Of a stretch of DNA of 64,000 bases, positions 60,854-64,000 are shown piece by piece. This DNA comes from Colwellia sp. BRX10-3 (GTDB taxonomy: Bacteria; Pseudomonadota; Gammaproteobacteria; Enterobacterales; Alteromonadaceae), in assembly GCF_014077505.1 (NCBI RefSeq), contig NZ_JACGWA010000007.1, forward strand, positions 62,001 to 126,000, read 5' to 3'. The translations under genes and the position numbers were made by a program. How positions within the stretch are numbered: the first letter of the stretch is position 1; the number at the start of each line of letters is the position of its first letter. Below the pieces are notes generated by a model. That model did no database searches. It had not been told where the DNA came from and worked only from the letters and a program-made list of their open reading frames with translations.

Positions 60854-61750
60854 TTATTTTCTTGATATTTTTATATTACCGATAAAATTTTCGCTATCAG
60901 GCTTTTGGATTATAGCCACGTCATGTTCGTGTGTTGAATTTAAGTGTTGTCCAAAAGAAATCATCTGATTATCAAACACTTTATGCTCCATTTGTATATC
61001 AGTAACCTCTCGAGTTCCAATAATTAAGAATTGTACTTTAGATATATTTAAAACGATGTCTTTAGTTGTATGTAAAGATAAACCTGCTAGATGTTTTGTT
61101 ACTTCTATTTGAATTAGTTTTCTAGCATCATCTAAGTTATTTACCAACTTTTTGAACTCTTCCCCCATTTTATCATCTAGCTCAGGAGTCAAATGTTCTT
61201 TGAAATAATATTCAATAAACTCAATAATACTTCCTAATTCTTTACCTTGATAAAAAACTGGGGTGGTGTTATCAATTTGGTTGAATGGGGTAGCAGAGTC
61301 AGCTATATATATTGATATTCCATGCAGTTGGTATGATTCATGGCTGATTAATGCAATTCCAGGTTGGATTTTGTATCTATCCCAGTCTTTATTTTGAGCC
61401 TCAACTAAATCTAAAGTTTCTATTCCATGTTTGTTAGCTAATTTTATAGCAGGTTTATAAAAACCTTTATGAGAAATGGCAATAACTTTGTTAGCTTTAA
61501 GTGATTTAGCTTTTGTAATTAGTTGCTCAATCCATTCCGTTGATTGCTTTCGAGAGTGATTTCTACATTCAATCATAAACATCAATTTCTGATTGATAAT
61601 TGTTGTTTCAATACAAATATCTACTTCCCTCACAGAACCAGAGTCTTCATCAAGTATCATCTTTGATTCAGTTAGTGATGCTCCGTTAGGGAGAAGAATT
61701 TCATGAATTCTTAAAATTAACTTTTGGAAGTCATTTGTTCTTTGAGGCAA
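60854..61750 (-). CDS. Restriction endonuclease-fold protein, Mrr-like N-terminal domain
   Basis: The 298 residues are not a named gene to me. The first 110 residues resemble the PD-(D/E)XK nuclease core of Mrr-type proteins: Asp44 in REVDICIE, then Glu61-Cys-Arg63 in MIECRNH, and later KANKVIAISHKGFYKPAIKLANKHGIETLDL, which looks like the family's helix-strand end. The canonical lysine is Arg here, so catalysis is uncertain. Residues 130-298 are mixed strands and helices of unknown role. It is a single gene with no methylase beside it, convergent to sucD, and its upstream side runs into the repeat cluster. It could be a solitary defence nuclease or a DNA-repair factor. Confidence 0.6.
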   Translation of the reverse strand: MPQRTNDFQKLILRIHEILLPNGASLTESKMILDEDSGSVREVDICIETTIINQKLMFMIECRNHSRKQSTEWIEQLITKAKSLKANKVIAISHKGFYKPAIKLANKHGIETLDLVEAQNKDWDRYKIQPGIALISHESYQLHGISIYIADSATPFNQIDNTTPVFYQGKELGSIIEFIEYYFKEHLTPELDDKMGEEFKKLVNNLDDARKLIQIEVTKHLAGLSLHTTKDIVLNISKVQFLIIGTREVTDIQMEHKVFDNQMISFGQHLNSTHEHDVAIIQKPDSENFIGNIKISRK

Positions 61751-61851
61751 AGTATATCCTTATTTATTTGATTGATATAATCATAAGCTGTCAGATCTAA
61801 AAGTAAAACAGAAATTTCACAAACTACTTATAGCGGTGGCGACGACACCCA

Positions 61852-61875
61852 AAGAGGGTTAAACGCTGAACCCTC
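61852..61875. repeat. 8-bp hairpin inside the repeat cluster
   Basis: AGAGGGTT and AACCCTCT form a perfect stem with an 8-base loop, near the left end of the outer inverted repeat. GCGACG/CGTCGC pair outside it. Confidence 0.5.
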
Positions 61876-62133
61876 TATGGACTCACCCGTCGCTACTGTA
61901 TTAAACGTGTTTCCTCTATGCTGTCCAATATTCTTCGACATACCAGCGCTGAACGTGCATCCATGTACTACATCGCTATCACTGGCATTCATGCCAGTAA
62001 TACGTGAATATTGGTCATCATTACGGCGTTTAATGAAGCAGACTTAGTGTTTGTTTCTGCGTTAGTAATTATTCTCAGTGATTTAGCTTTAACAGCTGTT
62101 ACAGCGATCTCTAAATCCCATCACAGCAATGGA

Positions 62134-62290
62134 AACTTAATTTAGATAAGTGCGATGTTTATCGAAGCCATGGCTGTTCCTAGGCATCCATGCCTTCACG
62201 GCATTAGTGCGTCCATGCACGTCGATGGCGTAGACTGCCGTGTGAAGGGACGATTTTCGGCAGGAATAAACTTCTCACCTAAATTAAGTT
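62134..62290. repeat. 157-bp segment with 17-bp terminal inverted repeats
   Basis: AACTTAATTTAGATAAG at 62134-62150 matches the reverse complement of 62274-62290 at 15 of 17 bases. The inside carries GGCATCCATGCC-type palindromes and a CTTCACGGCA...TGCCGTGTGAAG pairing. It is nested in the larger inverted repeat. Confidence 0.6.
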
Positions 62291-62307
62291 GGTGTGTTTT
62301 ACTGTGC

Positions 62308-62382
62308 AGGGCACAGTGGGGGATGCAAGGGGGGAGATCTGTGTCTATTTCCCCCTTGCGTGTAGTCGCCACCGCGACGCCA
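62308..62382. repeat. Dispersed repeat, copy 1
   Basis: Begins AGGGCACAGTG, contains ATCTGTGTCT and ends GCGACGCCA. A strong hairpin lies inside: GCAAGGGGG (62325-62333) with CCCCCTTGC (62351-62359), with ATCTGTGTCT in the loop. Copy 2 is at 62926. Confidence 0.6.
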
Positions 62383-62579
62383 TGCAGAAAATTAAAACTC
62401 CAATCCGTTAAGTTTTCAATATTAGACGGTCACTCACTCTAAATTGACAGGTTTGGAGTTTGTTTACTGGTTTGGCGTGGGGATGCCGACTACAACTATT
62501 AAATATATTTTGTTTTCTATTCATTTAAAACATTGCCGTTTATAATGCCGTCATTAATTTTATAGCTTTGAAGAGTAAT

Positions 62580-62903
62580 ATGAACTTCCCAAAAAATGAA
62601 ACAGGTAAAGTACTGTTTGAAATGCAAAAAGCAGGTGTCGATTTAACCGTGAAGCATACTGTTGTTTTTTTCCACTTATTTGAAACACAAGAGCAAGCGC
62701 AGGCTATGGCAGATCATCTTGCTGAAGTATCACCTGATATTATTTGTGATGTTCATATTGATGAAAATCCAAAAGTGTGGGCATTAGATTGTTCAATAAC
62801 AGTACTCCCGCTTTATGATGCCATTATTGTGCTAGAAGCTCGTTTTGAAAAAATAGTAACTCAGTTTAAAGGTCATACTGACGGTTGGGGAATTGAAGCT
62901 TAA
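62580..62903 (+). CDS. RraB-family protein (RNase E regulator B-like)
   Basis: A 107-residue acidic protein matching the RraB domain: TVVFFHLFETQEQAQAMADHL, then a strand with VWALDCSITVLPLYDAIIVLEARFEKI and the end GHTDGWGIEA. E. coli RraB (about 138 residues) binds RNase E and changes degradosome make-up. This shorter member keeps the alpha/beta core but lacks the acidic N- and C-terminal parts, so RNase E control is only an inference. The ATG at 62580 with GAAGAG upstream is preferred over a TTG at 62568. It is flanked on both sides by copies of the same dispersed repeat. Confidence 0.7.
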   Translation: MNFPKNETGKVLFEMQKAGVDLTVKHTVVFFHLFETQEQAQAMADHLAEVSPDIICDVHIDENPKVWALDCSITVLPLYDAIIVLEARFEKIVTQFKGHTDGWGIEA

Positions 62904-62925
62904 ATTTTTAATGTTGTAGCTGAGT

Positions 62926-63024
62926 AGGGCACAGTGCCAGCTGAAAGGGCGAAATCTGTGTCTTTACTTTAAGATAAATGGCGTTGCTCTAATTCCGGTA
63001 TCTATGCAATAGAGCGCGACGCCA
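62926..63024. repeat. Dispersed repeat, copy 2
   Basis: Shares AGGGCACAGTG at the start, ATCTGTGTCT in the middle and GCGACGCCA at the end with copy 1, in the same direction. The inner stem is not well kept. The two copies bracket the RraB-like gene. Confidence 0.55.
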
Positions 63025-63052
63025 CTAAGTTATTTATAGTTGAACGATTATA

Positions 63053-63643
63053 TTAAAAACCCCGAAAGAATATTCTTTTCAAGCTATATTTATTTAACAT
63101 CTTCTCCATCAACTCAACATCTGAAATACGGTCATCGAGTGCTGCTATTTGTAGCTCATGTTGTACTAACGTGTGGTCTTGTGATTTATCTAATCCACCA
63201 CTGGCGATAAAGCTTCTGATAAATGCTAATTCGCCTTTGTCGAGCCAAATTCCACAATGCAGGCATGAGTCAATTAAAACGCCTGAAATTGATTTAAAAT
63301 TTCGACGAGACATCATTTTCTGACAGTTTGCGCAAGGCAGGTAGTTTTCAGCTGAGGGAAGTCCTGGTCTTAAATACAGTGGGTTACTTTCATCGTCACG
63401 ATATACATCAAACTCAGACGTTAACACTGAAAACTCATCAGGTTGTAGCCATATACCTTCGCACTGATTGCATTTATCTAGTTCATGATTTCGATACAAG
63501 TATTCATCTAACGGAACTAAACAGCGAGGGCACTCTTTTGATTGAGATTTTTCTACCGTATTCATACCGCCATTACACATAGGACAATGGCGGACAATTG
63601 ATTTTACGATATGTTGACAAGATGAACATTGAGACTCTGGCAT
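63053..63643 (-). CDS. Zinc-ribbon protein with two TFIIB-type zinc fingers
   Basis: The 196 residues have three cysteine-rich units. The first is N-terminal (CSSCQHIVKSIVRHCPMC). The second and third are zf-TFIIB-like (CPRCLVPLDEYLYRNHELDKCNQCEGIWLQPDEF; CANCQKMMSRRNF, then CLHCGIWLDKGELAFIRSFI). The family ending C-x2-C-x-G-I/V-W-L-x3-E is clear in both. Such proteins are widespread and mostly of unknown function. The C-terminus (about 150-196) is helical. AAGGAA lies upstream of the ATG. No neighbour indicates a pathway. Confidence 0.78.
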   Translation of the reverse strand: MPESQCSSCQHIVKSIVRHCPMCNGGMNTVEKSQSKECPRCLVPLDEYLYRNHELDKCNQCEGIWLQPDEFSVLTSEFDVYRDDESNPLYLRPGLPSAENYLPCANCQKMMSRRNFKSISGVLIDSCLHCGIWLDKGELAFIRSFIASGGLDKSQDHTLVQHELQIAALDDRISDVELMEKMLNKYSLKRIFFRGF

Positions 63644-63956
63644 AAAGTTCCTTGTTTAGTGCAAAAGTGTTTTTATATGGTTATGTATATCATAAATTAA
63701 AATGTTTTTATATTTTGTCGTGTGGAACGCTGCGAGAGATAGTAAGTAGGGCTTGGTGCTTAATTCACACTTCTTTATTATTGACGCAGCGATGCTTTTT
63801 ACATTCATTGGTGTTGCTAACAAAAGTGCTGATTAAGATAATAAAAGTGTATTTTGCTTTTGGATAAGCAAATAATAAAAAATGCCCCAAGAAGGTAAAG
63901 CCAGACAGCTTTTCTTATAGGAGCATTTTTAAGGTGACAAATGTAATTACAAATGA
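63644..63956. other. Intergenic region near the window end
   Basis: About 310 bases with only a short chance frame (63652-63867, 71 codons, no ribosome site). The right part holds a terminator-like hairpin read on the minus strand. Confidence 0.45.
63878..63930 (-). terminator. Terminator-like hairpin near the window end
   Basis: AAAAATGC (63878-63885) and GCATTTTT (63923-63930) form the outer stem of a longer structure with a 37-base interior; on the minus strand a T-run follows. It lies just past a possible stop codon at 63957. Confidence 0.5.
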
Positions 63957-64000
63957 TTAACCGTCAGCATTAATCGTGGCAATAAGTTCTGCAAGGCAAG
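63957..64000 (-). CDS. Possible C-terminal end of a gene running off the window
   Basis: On the minus strand the last bases read CLAELIATINADG followed by TAA at 63957-63959, and a terminator-like hairpin lies just beyond. Thirteen codons are too few to name a product or to rule out chance. Confidence 0.35.
   Translation of the reverse strand, partial: CLAELIATINADG

Larger units (their letters stand above)
61833..62375. repeat. Outer inverted repeat of a possible mini-element
   Basis: GCGGTGGCGACGACAC at 61833-61848 matches the reverse complement of 62360-62375 at 15 of 16 bases. With the next ten bases inward, 21 of 26 agree. The 543-bp interval has no gene. Confidence 0.6.
61751..62579. 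other. Repeat-rich accessory spacer
   Basis: About 830 bases without a credible gene. Short frames here run through palindromes and look like chance. Several CATCCATG-type mini-palindromes occur (GGCATCCATGCC near 62178, GTGCATCCATGTAC near 61957, CTGGCATTCATGCCAG near 61983). Confidence 0.6.

Noticed and set aside
62155-62442. 95-codon plus-strand frame in the repeat cluster
   Set aside because: It runs through the inverted repeats and palindromes, has no ribosome site, and its Cys/His-rich content reflects the repeats rather than a protein family.
61750-62580. CRISPR array or integron attC sites in the repeat cluster
   Set aside because: Repeats are not evenly spaced or identical, no spacers are seen, and no cas gene or integron integrase is nearby in the window.
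63652-63867. 71-codon plus-strand frame near the window end
   Set aside because: No ribosome binding site, no recognisable domain, composition like translated AT-rich DNA.

Overview
This is a low-GC (roughly 38-40% by eye) chromosomal segment of a marine gammaproteobacterium. The gene orders bamA-skp-lpxD-fabZ-lpxA-lpxB-rnhB-dnaE-accA-tilS, rsxABCDGE-nth, rimP-nusA-infB-rbfA-truB-rpsO-pnp-nlpI and gltA/sdhCDAB-sucABCD, plus an Na+-coupled SstT carrier, point to Alteromonadales. Colwelliaceae (Colwellia/Thalassotalea-like) is my best guess. That placement is an inference from gene order and protein resemblance, not a database result. No rRNA, tRNA, CRISPR array, prophage or intact insertion sequence was seen.

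Layout: 1-12.6 kb holds the envelope biogenesis/lipid A operon (BamA C-terminal part, Skp, LpxD, FabZ, LpxA, LpxB) running into RnhB, DnaE, AccA and TilS. 12.7-20.8 kb is a looser set: SstT, a PhnA-family protein, a membrane methyltransferase, a DUF885 peptidase-like lipoprotein, a GNAT acetyltransferase, a secreted M28 peptidase, YaeQ and a glyoxalase-family protein. 20.8-27.8 kb carries the Rsx/Rnf electron-transport operon with nth, followed by a decayed duplicate of the nth 3' end. 28-30 kb encodes a degenerate GGDEF/EAL membrane protein. 30-41 kb is the transcription/translation operon from rimP to rpsO, an inserted alpha/beta hydrolase, then pnp.

41-49 kb contains nlpI with an adjacent predicted periplasmic zinc metalloprotease, a small unknown ORF, a CsdA-CsdE fusion, tcdA and a REC-REC-histidine kinase. 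49-60.8 kb is the TCA cluster: gltA is divergent from sdhCDAB-sucAB-sucCD, and SucB has two lipoyl domains. 60.8-64 kb is accessory: a restriction-endonuclease-fold protein, a cluster of palindromic/inverted repeats, an RraB-family protein, a zinc-ribbon protein and possibly the tail of one more gene.

The main leads are: (1) an M64-like periplasmic metalloprotease directly downstream of nlpI, whose E. coli product is a protease adaptor; (2) a direct duplication of the nth 3' end flanking about 310 bp, resembling an attachment-site scar; (3) a 42-bp perfect palindrome between gltA and sdhC; (4) a nested inverted-repeat cluster at 61.8-63.0 kb; (5) the CsdA-CsdE fusion; and (6) a promoter plus terminator leader RNA before rimP without the tRNA found there in enterobacteria. 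All repeats and hairpins were found by eye, so weaker ones may have been missed.
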